This document shows, in pieces, positions 47,737-59,091 of a DNA stretch of 64,000 nt (position 1 is the stretch's first letter; every line of letters starts with the position of its first letter). Source of the DNA: Sipunculus nudus (lineage: Eukaryota > Annelida > Sipuncula > Golfingiida > Sipunculidae); assembly GCA_026874595.1 (NCBI GenBank), contig CM049308.1, forward strand, positions 35,458,027 to 35,522,026, in the 5' to 3' direction. Below the pieces are notes generated by a model. It worked only from the letters and a program-made list of their open reading frames with translations, was not told where the DNA came from and did not search any database. The position numbers and the translations under genes are program-made.

Positions 47737-50700
47737 TTATCAGATGTCAGGATATTTTAACCACCAATCAACAACCTTGGTACCTGCAGCTCTCTCTGGA
47801 AGCTGTAAAGAGTTATGTGCTAGCCCTGGCGGGATCATCAGTTTTTATTAATGTTGCAAGGTCTGCCATGTTTAATTACTTCAGGTGACATTGTGAAGCT
47901 TACAACTTGATTGATGTTTAACACAAATTGTTGAACACAGCCTTGTGGATAATGAAAAGTGGTGTCACTGAAGCAAAGATTGCTTCTCTGCAATGAGTGA
48001 GAGCTGTCATTTGGGGGCTTGATATTTTGAAGGTATGAGTATTTTAAAGACACATATTTAGTCCATTCATTGTTTGAAATCATTCAGGGGTCAGTATTTA
48101 TTGTTCACAAAGAAAGCCTGTTTTGGAATTAGTGTATTGGTCTGATTTCAGATCTGATCAAGCAGTGTTATGTGCCATCCTTATATGTGTACCTGCATCC
48201 TGTAGGGCTTGCCCATTCCCCAGCCTCTGCATCATTTGACAGTCTGTTTATAATGTGATGCTTATATATTGCTATTATAAATGTATAAAACAATGCTGCC
48301 ACTAGTGTGACATCTGAGTGTGAACCTGGTGTATGTGTATCATAGTTACTGTACAGTATTGCTTCACATGCAGGTAAATTTGTGACTTGTGAACAGATCA
48401 AGTGCACATTAGTCTGTGAAAATAGAGAGACAAGGGTAGACATGTGAGGTCAGTCATGTATTTATTTTCATGTCACTTGTCTAAGTAGGTTCACCAGGTG
48501 TTAAAAGAACAAATACAGGAGCGTGTTCTGAGAAGGATGGCTAGTTTAGTTGTTTTCACAGGGATACATGTGAACTGTGTATGCATTATTCAGACAGAGC
48601 ATTGGTCTTTTGTTCTAAGAGCTACTTTGTTTAATATTATCAAGTCCATTTATTTTAATGAAGTTGCCAGTTTATCTGCTATGGTTATGTCTCTGAAGAA
48701 AATGTGCCCTTGTATATAGTCTTGATTTTGTTGATAAAAGTGCACAGGCTTTATGATCGGTAGCTGTACTATGTTGAACCTCATAAAGGTGCCTGAAATA
48801 TAACATGGTCCAGGTGTTTACTCCTATACCGCAGTGTTCAATCATCATCATTCATTGTGAATTAGGGAGATCTGCATCTGGTTAAAATGTGTAGTCCTAC
48901 CAAAATAAGATTATGGTAGTCTGGTATTACAGTATAACTCGCTTTCCCAGAATAGAATATTAATTAGCTGGAACTCGAGTTACAAACATGTAGCTCTTCT
49001 GCCATAACCATGTTTTTATATTTATATGAATATTGTAAAAAAACAAATTACACGGTGTGTTTATAACCTTATCAGCATCATTTTTGTTGTATAGTATATT
49101 TATGGTGTGATAAAGCTTCAAGGGGGATGGCTGTATTGTCACAGCCCGTCGTCATTTTGATCAATATTTATTTCCACCGGTAGTATCATGGCGTTACATC
49201 AATTTTTCAATATTTTTATACAAGATTCCCACATTGTCATCAATGTCATAATCACGATGTCATGAATCTAATCCATTTTGTGCATTTACTCACACGCATA
49301 GTTTGTTCTGCATACAGGGGGAAATCCTGTGTCCAGATTGGGAAGGGATGAAAGCTGTCCAGGGCTGATCTACCACTTTCAGTGGAATGTACAGATATTA
49401 TGTGATCAACAGTACTGGTTTTAAAGCTGCAACTCTCAAATAAATCTAATAGAATCTGTCTGGAGGCCAAGACTTCCCTCTGAAAAAAAAGCAGTGGAAG
49501 CTTAATAGACTTGGCATATGCCTGAAATTTTAAAGTGGACCAGGTTCAAACAGAGACACTAGTCCAGATAATATGTGTGTAACATAAAGTGATTGAAGAA
49601 TAAGCACCACTGTTTTCTTCTGATTAGTGGTAACATTTGGTACTTCCAGCATGGCTGGAAAAAGTGTGAAATCCGACATGTTTCATTATCATCCACACTT
49701 GTGTTGTCTTGCATACCTTTTGTAACTCTTTAAATTAAAGAGTTTAATTGTACACTAGTAGACCTTGCTTCATGCGTTGGTGTGTCATCTCTCAGCAGGC
49801 CCTCATATTGTATATAAATATTGAACACCACTTTCATAACATTGTACATTTCATAATGGACTGCAGCTGTGTGGGCCCTGTATTTGTTAGTTTTATATTG
49901 TAGTGGCTTGTTGATGGCCTAAGGCTGTTGTCATTGATTTTAGTTGTATTCTTTAAATATCTTGCTGCCCTTCATGCTCTTGACACAAACTTTGCTTGCT
50001 GCAAACAATTTGAAACAACTTGCTCATGATGTCATAATGTATCTAAAACTTATACAAAACATGAGGTTATACTATCTGTTACTCTTTCCTGGCTGAAAAA
50101 ATACAAAGGAAAATGACCCCATAATGTGGGTTATATAGAACAAATTGTCATGTATGTCAAAGCATGAAGATTTTGGAACTTGCTACTAGAATAATATTAT
50201 CACAGAGTTCGGAAGAGGCATCAGAATTTCCACACATCTGGTAATCTAAGCACCTAACTTAAAGCACCCATGGTGTTACCCAGCAGTTTTCAAAGATTCT
50301 GTTTTTCAGTGTTTATTCTTATGCTGTATTTAGTTTCTGTTTTGTGAAACTAAAATGTAGATAACTTAAATGCACTTCATGACTTTGAATATTTTTTAAT
50401 CAAGTAACTGTTTACTTCAGTTTAGTGGAAATCAGGCACTGTAATCCCATGTAATGATCAGAGTCGATGTTCATGCAAGTTATGTGAATACGTTTGTATT
50501 ATTGTAGTACAAGATTAATAAGAGGTGCTGTTATTCAAGAAAAAAAACTACTTGTTGGGAGGGTTGTGTACTGTGAAGTGTCCAGGTCAGGGTGCTACGA
50601 GGCAGCAGTGATTCTGAGTGAGTGGGAAGGGAGTAACAGAGAGCGGGAGAGGGAGTGGTTCAGCTTCATCTCCAGATACACTGCATTCGTCACATGATTC

Positions 50701-50795
50701 ATTTGTCATATCAGCATGTCACATACTGTTGTAAGAGTGAATCTTCGATCGGCATCAGGAAGCAATGGTCAATAAAGTCATGACAAGTATATGTG
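47737..50795 (+). other. XPO1: XPO1 3' UTR
   Basis: About 3 kb of non-coding sequence runs from the stop to the distal poly(A) signal, free of recognisable transposons, unlike every other stretch of this length in the window. That supports its being exonic. Candidate earlier signals are AATAAA at 49439 and ATTAAA at 49734; the latter sits in a near-perfect palindrome (AACTCTTTAA ... TTAAAGAGTT). The cleavage site is inferred. Confidence 0.6.
50771..50776 (+). terminator. XPO1: Distal poly(A) signal of XPO1
   Basis: A canonical AATAAA is followed within 15-50 nt by GT-rich sequence (GTGGTTTCTTGATTTGTG and GGTGTCTGTCTG). It is the last such signal before the transposon block at 50984. Confidence 0.6.
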
Positions 50796-50975
50796 GTTTC
50801 TTGATTTGTGCCAGGTGTCTGTCTGAAGTTTACTTTATTGAATCTGATCTTAGGGTGAGTGACAAGGCTGAATGGTCACACTATAAAGAGCACATCACAT
50901 CCATGCTCAAGGCTTAATGAACCGAGTATGAGATTAATTTTGGCTGCTAAGTTAACTGACCTTTCGGGGTAATAT

Positions 50976-50983
50976 CATAGACA
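50976..50983. repeat. Target site duplication, left (CATAGACA)
   Basis: It is identical to 59084-59091 and directly abuts the left inverted repeat of element H. Confidence 0.7.
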
Positions 50984-52456
50984 GGTATCATGCCAGTCTG
51001 CCGATTCCCATTTTGCCGACTCCCGAAATACCGAGTCCAGTTTGCCGAATCTGAACGTTTTAATATGAAATCTTCAGATATTTGTAAAATATTATTGATT
51101 TTGGAGCATCGGAGTATTCAGGGAGTGAACACGACAAAAACAGTATAAAAGGCATTGACTGAATGCTAATTTCAGTCTTTACAAACAAGAAGCCCTCGCC
51201 CGAATTACCGCGTCTTTACAGCTACCTGTCGGCAACCCGGCAGGCAACGAGTCACGCGTGACTTGTCATAGCCGACACTGAGGTCCCTGGAAACGAGCGT
51301 GGTCTTCCCATGGTGCTGCTGGCGTAACCTCGTTGCTTTTTATAGTAATGATCGTTTTAGTGATGCATATTGTTTTGTATGTGGTTACTATTGTTGTTAA
51401 TCTCATAACTAACCAGACTCACTAAAAACAGACAGGTCCCTGGAAAAATAGTGATTTTACATGATCGACCCGTATTGCTCCTGACGTAATCTCGTTGCTT
51501 TTTTTTGCCTCCTTTGCAAAGGGAAATGTATAATTAATATATGTAAACATAAACATTATTAAATTATTATTAAAATGGCTGTCATACATGATGTAAAATG
51601 AATTGTATAGAAACTGTCTTTCTCCATTGCTTTATGATCAAAGGCCGTTTGGTAATCTTTTGATGTAATTAATGAATGTTGTAATAACAATAACCTGAGT
51701 CCACCATCACCTCATTCCCCGCTCGGCAATTGAGCAGATCTTTAATGAACAAACATTGTGTCATGAACAATATTCGTACGCTGAGAGAGAGGGAGAGAGA
51801 CAGGAGTGAAAGAAAGAAAGAAAAAGTAAGTTTGTAGAGGGAGTAGTTGAAGAGCTTGGCGACGGTGGTATCGCCGTGCCAAACGCCGCCGTGATAATGC
51901 GTTTCACACATTTTCATGATGCCTCACTGATTTAAATATGCTTTACAAACCTTCTCCAATCACTGATACGATGTATGCCGTAACATGTCAGTCCTGTTGA
52001 GTAAATATGCAAACAACTCGGGTGTTACGTCAACACTGGTACATAGGAGAACACAAAGTGCACATTTAATCATATAGTCACCCCACCTTAATGAGAAGCA
52101 ACCAAAATGGTTTGCGGGTAAATTGGATGATTAGTGAGAACAAGCTCGGAAGAATACCGTGCCCTTTGATGTTAATAACATAACAGGTCAGTCCTTGTGA
52201 GTAAATACGCAAACAAAACGGGTGTTACGGGAAATTATGTCATTACTAAAAATTGAATCTCTGAATTTGTATATATGTATGTATATAAGCATATGTATTT
52301 TATTATTATCAATATATATATATATATAATTTTTTTTTCACAGGGCCTTTCGGAAGAACCGAACGACTTCTGAACAAGTTCCCCAGTGACTTTTTTTTTA
52401 AATGAACAATAATCCATTTATTTCATGGATCTACAATCAATAATGTCCTTATTTAT

Positions 52457-52457
<1 letters not shown>

Positions 52458-52531
<74 letters not shown>
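52458..52531. repeat. (AT)n microsatellite inside element H
   Basis: About 74 bp of TA repeats. Confidence 0.95.
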
Positions 52532-52532
<1 letters not shown>

Positions 52533-53723
52533 TATTTCCAATAAGAGTGGGTTTGTCTCATATTCAGTGAAATGTCATTTGATTGTTTATCGTGAAAAAA
52601 CAAGTAAAAATTTTAGAGGTTTTGTATATGCATTGGTTTTAATGAAATATTACGGGACCCTATACTCAAAGCCAAAAACCCTTCAAATGATAGGTAAGTG
52701 AATTTAAAAATTAATATTGAAAATAAAACCTGTATACACCTAAAATTGCTAGTTATTCAAAACAAAGACTGACTGTCCATATTTCAACAGATAATAGTAC
52801 AGTAAACGCTTGTAAATAAATAAAAATGTGTTTGTATGTAGCAACCTTTTACCATTCTCACTTTCGTCCATTCTCTCTTTTCTTTGTTATCTTTCTCCGG
52901 TTTTTAGCTCAGCTGACTATAAGTCATCTGAGCTATAGTCGTGGTCCATTGTCCGTCGTCGTCCGTCCGTAGATGTGGCACGTTTTGAAACCATAAGACC
53001 TAGGAATCCAAAATTCGGCATTATGTTAGATGTCCCCAAGATCTCCTACCAAGCCGAAAACTGGGTCTTTGCGACTTCGTTCCTTTGAGAAATTAAGGAA
53101 AAACCTCAATTTTTAGCGAACCTGTGAGCTTATGCGATGGTGTGGCGTCGTCCGGCGTCCGTCGTCTGTACGTTAACCCATACTATCTTGAAAACGGCAA
53201 GAATTAGCATCACGAAATCTTATGCATAAAATTAGTCATCTAAAAAACTCTTATCGGATTATGCTTATTTTTTGGCTAACTGTATTTTCTTAGATTTTAT
53301 AGGGAAAAAGGTAAAAAAGGCTTAAAAAATCTTCTTCCCAGAATCTGTTCAGCCAAATTGCCCAATATTTTACAGAAACGATTCCTGGAACAATCTCTCT
53401 CAAGTTTGTTCGAATGGTTTAAGTTCGGTGATTTTTGGCCGAGTAACAGGAAGTTGAACTTAGTCATCTGTCCAAAAAAGCATACTAAAATTACAATCTC
53501 AGAAATGGCTTGAGCTATCATCACCAAATTTATGCCAATGTTGGTCACATGAGTCATACCTGAAATTGAGGTATTGGTGGCGCCACCTGCATTGGCCTTT
53601 TTTGTACGGGGGTCATCAGTGCCCGTATCATACTGACAGCTACAAATAACTTCTTCTCTGAAACGAAATGGCTAAATTGTTTAATATCGCACAAAAATGA
53701 TCCTAGGGTAGTGCTTTCTGAAG

Positions 53724-54310
53724 TTTGTTCAAATGGTCTCAGTTTAGTGACTATTGGCTGAGTTATGGGAAGCTGAATTTAGTCATATGCCATAACAGCC
53801 CATTTTAGCTAAGTGGCTACAAAAATCTTCTTCTCAAAAACCATTGGGCCAAATTCTTAAATCTCACACATTAATTATCCTTAGATGTTGATAATTCAAG
53901 TTTGTTCAAATGGTCTCAGTTCAGTGACTTTTGGCTGAGTTATGGGAAGCTGAATTTAGTCATATGCCATAACAGCCCATGTAAGCTAAGTGGCTACAAA
54001 AATCTTCTTCTCAAAAACCACTGGGCCAAATTCTTAAATCTCACACATTAATTATCCTTAGATGTTGATAATTCAAGTTTGTTCAAATGGTCTCAGTTTA
54101 GTGACTTTTGGCTAAGTTATGGGAAGCTGAATTTAGTCATATGCCATAACAGCCCATGTTAGCTAAGTGGCTACAAAAATCTTCTTCTCAAAAACCACTG
54201 GGCCAAATTTTTAAATCTCATACATTAATTATCCTTAGAAGTTCATAATTCAAGTTTGTTTAAATGGTTTTGGTTCAATGATTTTTGGATGAGTTATGGG
54301 AAGCTGAACT
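53724..54310 (+). repeat. ~177-bp tandem repeat in F1
   Basis: About 3.3 units; TTTGTTCAAATGGTCTCAG recurs every 177 bp and the last unit is diverged. Confidence 0.85.
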
Positions 54311-55076
54311 TTGCCATTTTGCTGTATTTTCCCATATGAGTTATAAACCTACAAAACGTTTTTCGACTGATGATACTGAGGCCAGTTTGTTTAATATTTT
54401 GCAAGAATAATTCTCTGAATCATTCTTATAATAATTGTCTTTTATGGTTCCAAAAAATGAATTTTGGCTGAATTATAAAGATTGAATTGAGTCATTTTAC
54501 CATATATGTTAGCTGTGTGAAGCAGATACATCTAGCCTAGCACCAGTTTTTCAGCATCCATTACATCATGCCTCTACACATTTAGATTTCAGAATATCTA
54601 TGGAAAAATATTGACAAGAATGCTTTTTAAAAGCTTTTAAAAAATGTAGATTTATGATATTACATATCATCTGTACACTATTCATAATTTCTCAGGAATA
54701 GCAGGAGCTACCATCTCCAAATTTTATGCAATTATCAGTCACATATCAAATGTTGATGGATTCAGCTTATTTTTGCTATCTGCATTTACTTAGATTTTAC
54801 AGGGGAAAAGCTGAAAAAACTTCTTCTTCTTGTAAAGGGTCCAGCCAAATTGATCAATATTTTACAGAAATGATCCCAGAGGCGAGCCTTCTCAAGTTTG
54901 TTCAAATGGTTTGTGTTGGATAAATTTTAGCAGAGTTACATAACAGGCCAAGATTGTGTATGTTTCTTGAATAGGTTGAGAAACTGCCAACTGTTTCAGA
55001 TTTGGCAACAGATCAAGAGTTCATTCAGTGCAGCCAGATTTAGGTCAAGAGTTCAGTCAGTACAGCCAAGCACAAG

Positions 55077-55164
55077 GCATGTGATCACCTCATGGGCTGC
55101 ATGTGATCATTTCATGGGTAGCATGTGATCACCTCATGAGTATCATGTGATCACCTCATGTTCA
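55077..55164 (+). repeat. 22-bp minisatellite, four units, in F1
   Basis: The unit is GCATGTGATCACCTCATGGG plus two bases. Each copy keeps TGTGATCA. It is flanked by a ~33-bp repeat containing CAGTGCAGCCAGGT. Confidence 0.85.
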
Positions 55165-57917
55165 TTCAGTGCAGCCAGGTACAGGTCAAAAGTTCACTCA
55201 GTCTAGCCAGGTGCAGGTCAAGAGTTCACTCAGTGCAGTAGCCTGAGCCAGTAATTTGTCACAGTACACTCGGGGCAACAGCCTTTCTCACCTAAGCCTG
55301 GTCAGCCCCGTGCATCAGACTCAAGGTAAGTTTGATGTATTGGCCTGATATTCTGACCTGTCTATGTGTCTTTAATGGCTTTCTCGTTCACAAGACAGGT
55401 GTTGCCATCTACAATGACTTTTGCAAATTGTATGTGCCTGCTTAATTCTACGGAAGAATTTGATATATCAGCCTGAATTGGGCATATTTATACATGTCAA
55501 ATAGCTTTGTCGTATACAAGACTGGTGGTGCCACCTACAATAATTTTTGTGTTGTGTGCACCCATGCCAGAATTTCAGCAGTGATGTTTGTGTATTGTTT
55601 CTTGTTCAAAATGTTTAGTCCTTGCATTGTTCATATATATGAAAAGTAGTGGTTCAGCATTGAGGCGTTATACCTGGTGTATATCCATATGCACAGGTTC
55701 GCATTAGGCCTGTAGGCCTTGTTTATTAAAAACCTATTTTCACACTTCAGGACTGCCTAATATCAAAACCACTCATCTGTTTTTCTTCATATTTACCATA
55801 AATATTCCTCTATATAGTTCCTATGTACATGCCAGAAATTATGTCTGTATTATATAATTTTAAAAAGTTATGGGCCCAAACAGAATGCATTTTGTAAAAA
55901 ATCAGGAAAGATATTTGATCACTTAACACAAAACATGTTAAAGCTATGGACTTTTTTCCAGTAATATAACTTTAATTAATCAAAATAAATTGTATACCCA
56001 AAATTAGATCAAAATCTGTTAAATTTTTTAAAATATTAGCAAAAATAAAAAATTGGTACCTTAAATTTTGCCTAAATTTGACCATGACACGTTTTTTTCT
56101 TATAAGTACATTTGATTTAATTTTCACAGCCAGTTTACATATGGATTTAATCTGATGAATTTTGAATTTGAAAGTATAAGCTTAAAAAAAGTCTAGCTAT
56201 TGAAGTTTTTTAGAAGCCTTAATGTATTTGTATTTTCTAGCATCATGACCCTACTTTTGTTTACCTGGTAATCCAAAAATTGGCATAATGTTAGATGTAA
56301 TTGTAAATATTCATATTCTTCATTACATTTCCTATGTACATACCAAAATTTAGGTTAGTATTGCATAATTTGTTGAAGTTATAGGACCAAACATAATGCA
56401 CCTTGTAAAAAATCAGGATATATATTTACTCACTTATCATAAGAATGGCTGAGACTTTTTTCAGGAATATAACATCATTTAATCAAGATTCAATTGTATA
56501 CCGAAAATTAGATCTGAAATTTGCAATTTTTTTAAGTTATTAGCATAAATATAAAATCAGTACCTTAAATTTTGCCCAACTTTGGCCACGGCACGAATTT
56601 TTCCTGTAAGTACTGTGGATGTTATTTTCACAGCATGTACACATAAGAATTTAATCTGTTAAAATCTGAAATTTGAAAAATAAAAGCTGCAAAATTAGGC
56701 TAGTTATTGAATTTGTTAGGAGGCTCTTGTTGTGTTCCCTTACATTGTCAAGCAGTCCACTGAGGTCACTGTAGGTCATTCAGTGTAACTCCCTATGCTC
56801 CCCAGGCTGTTATGTAATCCCATCACATGGGCAAGCCCTTTCTCTTGTTGAGCTTGATCAGGCTGCCAGCATAAATACCACAGGGAGCCTCTTCCCCCCC
56901 CCCCCCCCATTCTGTTGACAGACCTGTCAACAACCTGTCTAAACAAGATGAATCTTATAATTTCACATTTTTTAAGCGATGAACAGTAACAACAGAGACC
57001 CTTCCCTGACCCACCGCTTCGATACACAGGACTAATATACAAAACAAAGCTTATCATTTTTATGTTAAACAAATTCTTTTTGTTGAGACTTGGACAATTT
57101 TGATTTTTTTTAAGAAAAAAATGTTCAGGAATTAAATCCTAATATTCAAATATGGTAAAGTATTAGGACCTAGTGAAAGTGCTAACTGACAAGATTTAAG
57201 AAGATATAAATACTTGGTAGCATTTCATATCTCTTGGTTCATATCTCTTAAAGTTGGCGGAGCCTAGGTGTGAATAACACTGTTAAACCTAGTTTTTAAA
57301 ATTAGGAATATTGGTCAAACTTTGTGGGATTAATATTTAACTCATATGGCCATATATTTAACTTTTGAAAACTTAATTACCTTCACACATTATTTGTTTA
57401 TGAAATGGAATTTTTATATGACACTTACCGTAGGCCCATTTTTTCCCTTGGTGCATCACTGAATGGTTTCAGGCCAAAGGTTTCATTTATTACACAGTCC
57501 ATATGCTTCAGCTCATGTTCATTATTCTATAATTTACAGAGTTTCATTTAAGCTGGGCTATTTTCTCTTAGCTTTTCAAATGGTAATATACATGGAAAAA
57601 CCATAAGAAATAAAAATATTTTGCAGTTACTAATATTTTCCAAAATTAAGCTGAGCGACGTGACCCATGGGTCCCTTGTTATTTTTCACTCTCCCTATGC
57701 ATCTCTCTGTTCACTGTCGTTGCTTAGCGTTCATTTACCTTTCTTTCTTTCTCCCTCTCTCTCTCACTCCCTTTACCATTCTACTTTTGTTCACTCTCTC
57801 TCTCCTTTTACCATTGTCATTTTCGTCAATTCTCTCTTTTCTTTGTTATCTTTCTCGGGTTTTTTTTCGCTTTCCCTACGCATCTCTCCGTTCACTACCG
57901 TTGCTTATCGTTCAATA

Positions 57918-57950
57918 AACGTTCTTTCTTTCTTTCTGTCTTCTCTCTCA

Positions 57951-57985
<35 letters not shown>
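57918..57985. repeat. CT-rich microsatellite at the inner edge of the right TIR of H
   Basis: TTCTTTCTTTC followed by (CT)n. The left TIR has the matching GA-rich tract at 51780-51830, placing it inside the inverted repeat. Confidence 0.9.
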
Positions 57986-59083
57986 CGTACGAATATTGTT
58001 CATGACACAATGTTTGTTCAATTGAGACCTACTCAATGACCAAGCGGGGAACCAGGTGATAGTGGACTCGGGTAATTACAGCTTTAATTACATCAACAGA
58101 TAAAAAAAGGCCTTTGATCATAAACTATATGGGAGAGTGACAGTCTCTACACATGCGGTTATTGTGGATAGATTCCGCTAAACCCAACAATGAGAGATTA
58201 GTTGGGAAGGTTCATAGTTGATAGTTCCATGAATTACAAGGGCCAAAGCTTTGTATAATGGGGAAATTATTAATAAGTTAATAAGTTTATTTAAATGATA
58301 TATTGTGATTGTGAACAAGATAATATAAAATAGGTAATAAGGGGTGTCGACCTGGTATATGCCGTTCAGAAGCACCGTCCCTTTCCACCATTCTCATGTG
58401 TTGTGCAACATTCGGCGATTATATACACGCTAAAGCCTACGAACCCTAAAACATACAAACACCATGCCCTCAATTGAAAAAATATTTTTATTGGCACAAT
58501 TTAATAGCTTTTGCTATTATTATAAAACATCTCGTCATAGCCAAACGATTCCCATTTAGTCGGTCGTTCGGCGGATTGATATAACATGAGTATTAATAAG
58601 GTTCCGCTACTGTATTTTTTTAACTGCAAACGGCACTCATTTGCAAAGGGGACAAAAAGCAACGAGACTACGATAGGAGCAACACCATTTATTTTCAGGG
58701 ACCTGTCTGCTTTTCGTGAGTAGGGTTGGTTATTACGTTAACAAGATTGGTGACAATACACATAAACATTCTTTTATTGAACGTCGGCCAGTGCGGGATG
58801 AGGCATAAAGACTGTTAAGACAAGTCATGTGTGACTTGAGGCATGGCGTGTTACCGACTGGTTTACCTGTACATGCTGAAATTAGCATTCCGTCAACGTA
58901 ATATTATACTGCTTTGATCGTTTTTACTCCATGAATGCTACGATGCCATTAAACATGAATATAAATCAAATTAACGGACGATTTCATATTAAAAAGTTAA
59001 CATTCGGCTCTCTGGGATTCGGCAACCTGGACTCGGTATTCTGGGATTCGGCAGAATGGGAATCGGCAATCTGGCATGTAACC

Positions 59084-59091
59084 CATAGACA
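59084..59091. repeat. Target site duplication, right (CATAGACA)
   Basis: It is identical to 50976-50983 and directly abuts the right inverted repeat of element H. Confidence 0.7.

Larger units (their letters stand above)
53115..55723 (+). mobile_element. HINE-like element F1, nested in E5
   Basis: It begins AGCGAACCTGTGAGC and ends GCACAGGTTCGC (an inverted match of about 11 bp), then the hairpin AGGCC-TGTA-GGCCT and TGTT. The interior has a ~177-bp tandem repeat (TTTGTTCAAATGG at about 53724, 53901, 54078 and 54255) and a 22-bp minisatellite at 55077. No coding sequence is seen. Confidence 0.8.
52906..57680 (+). mobile_element. HINE-like element E5, split by element F1
   Basis: It starts at the usual hairpin and ends AAGCTGAGCGACGTGACCCA then TGGGTCCCTTGTT. 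It is interrupted after 209 bp by F1 (53115-55723); removing F1 restores the E2/E3 sequence exactly. E5 itself is inserted in a T-run of the long-TIR element. Confidence 0.85.
50984..59083. mobile_element. Long-TIR DNA transposon H with 8-bp target duplication, hosting E5 and F1
   Basis: The left end GGTATCATGCCAGTCTGCCG is an inverted match of the right end (reverse complement GGTTACATGCCAGATTGCCG). Similarity continues inward through the ATTCGTACG/CGTACGAAT block, giving arms of roughly 0.85-1.1 kb. Perfect CATAGACA flanks both sides (50976-50983 and 59084-59091). Without E5 and F1 it is about 3.3 kb, mostly arms, with no transposase seen. Eight-bp duplications suit hAT- or P-like families and long arms suit foldback/MULE-type elements; the class is unresolved. 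Confidence 0.75.

Noticed and set aside
57621-58025. Ser/Leu-rich 134-residue open frame
   Set aside because: It translates CT-rich simple sequence across the E5 end and the right arm of element H, so it crosses a transposon junction.
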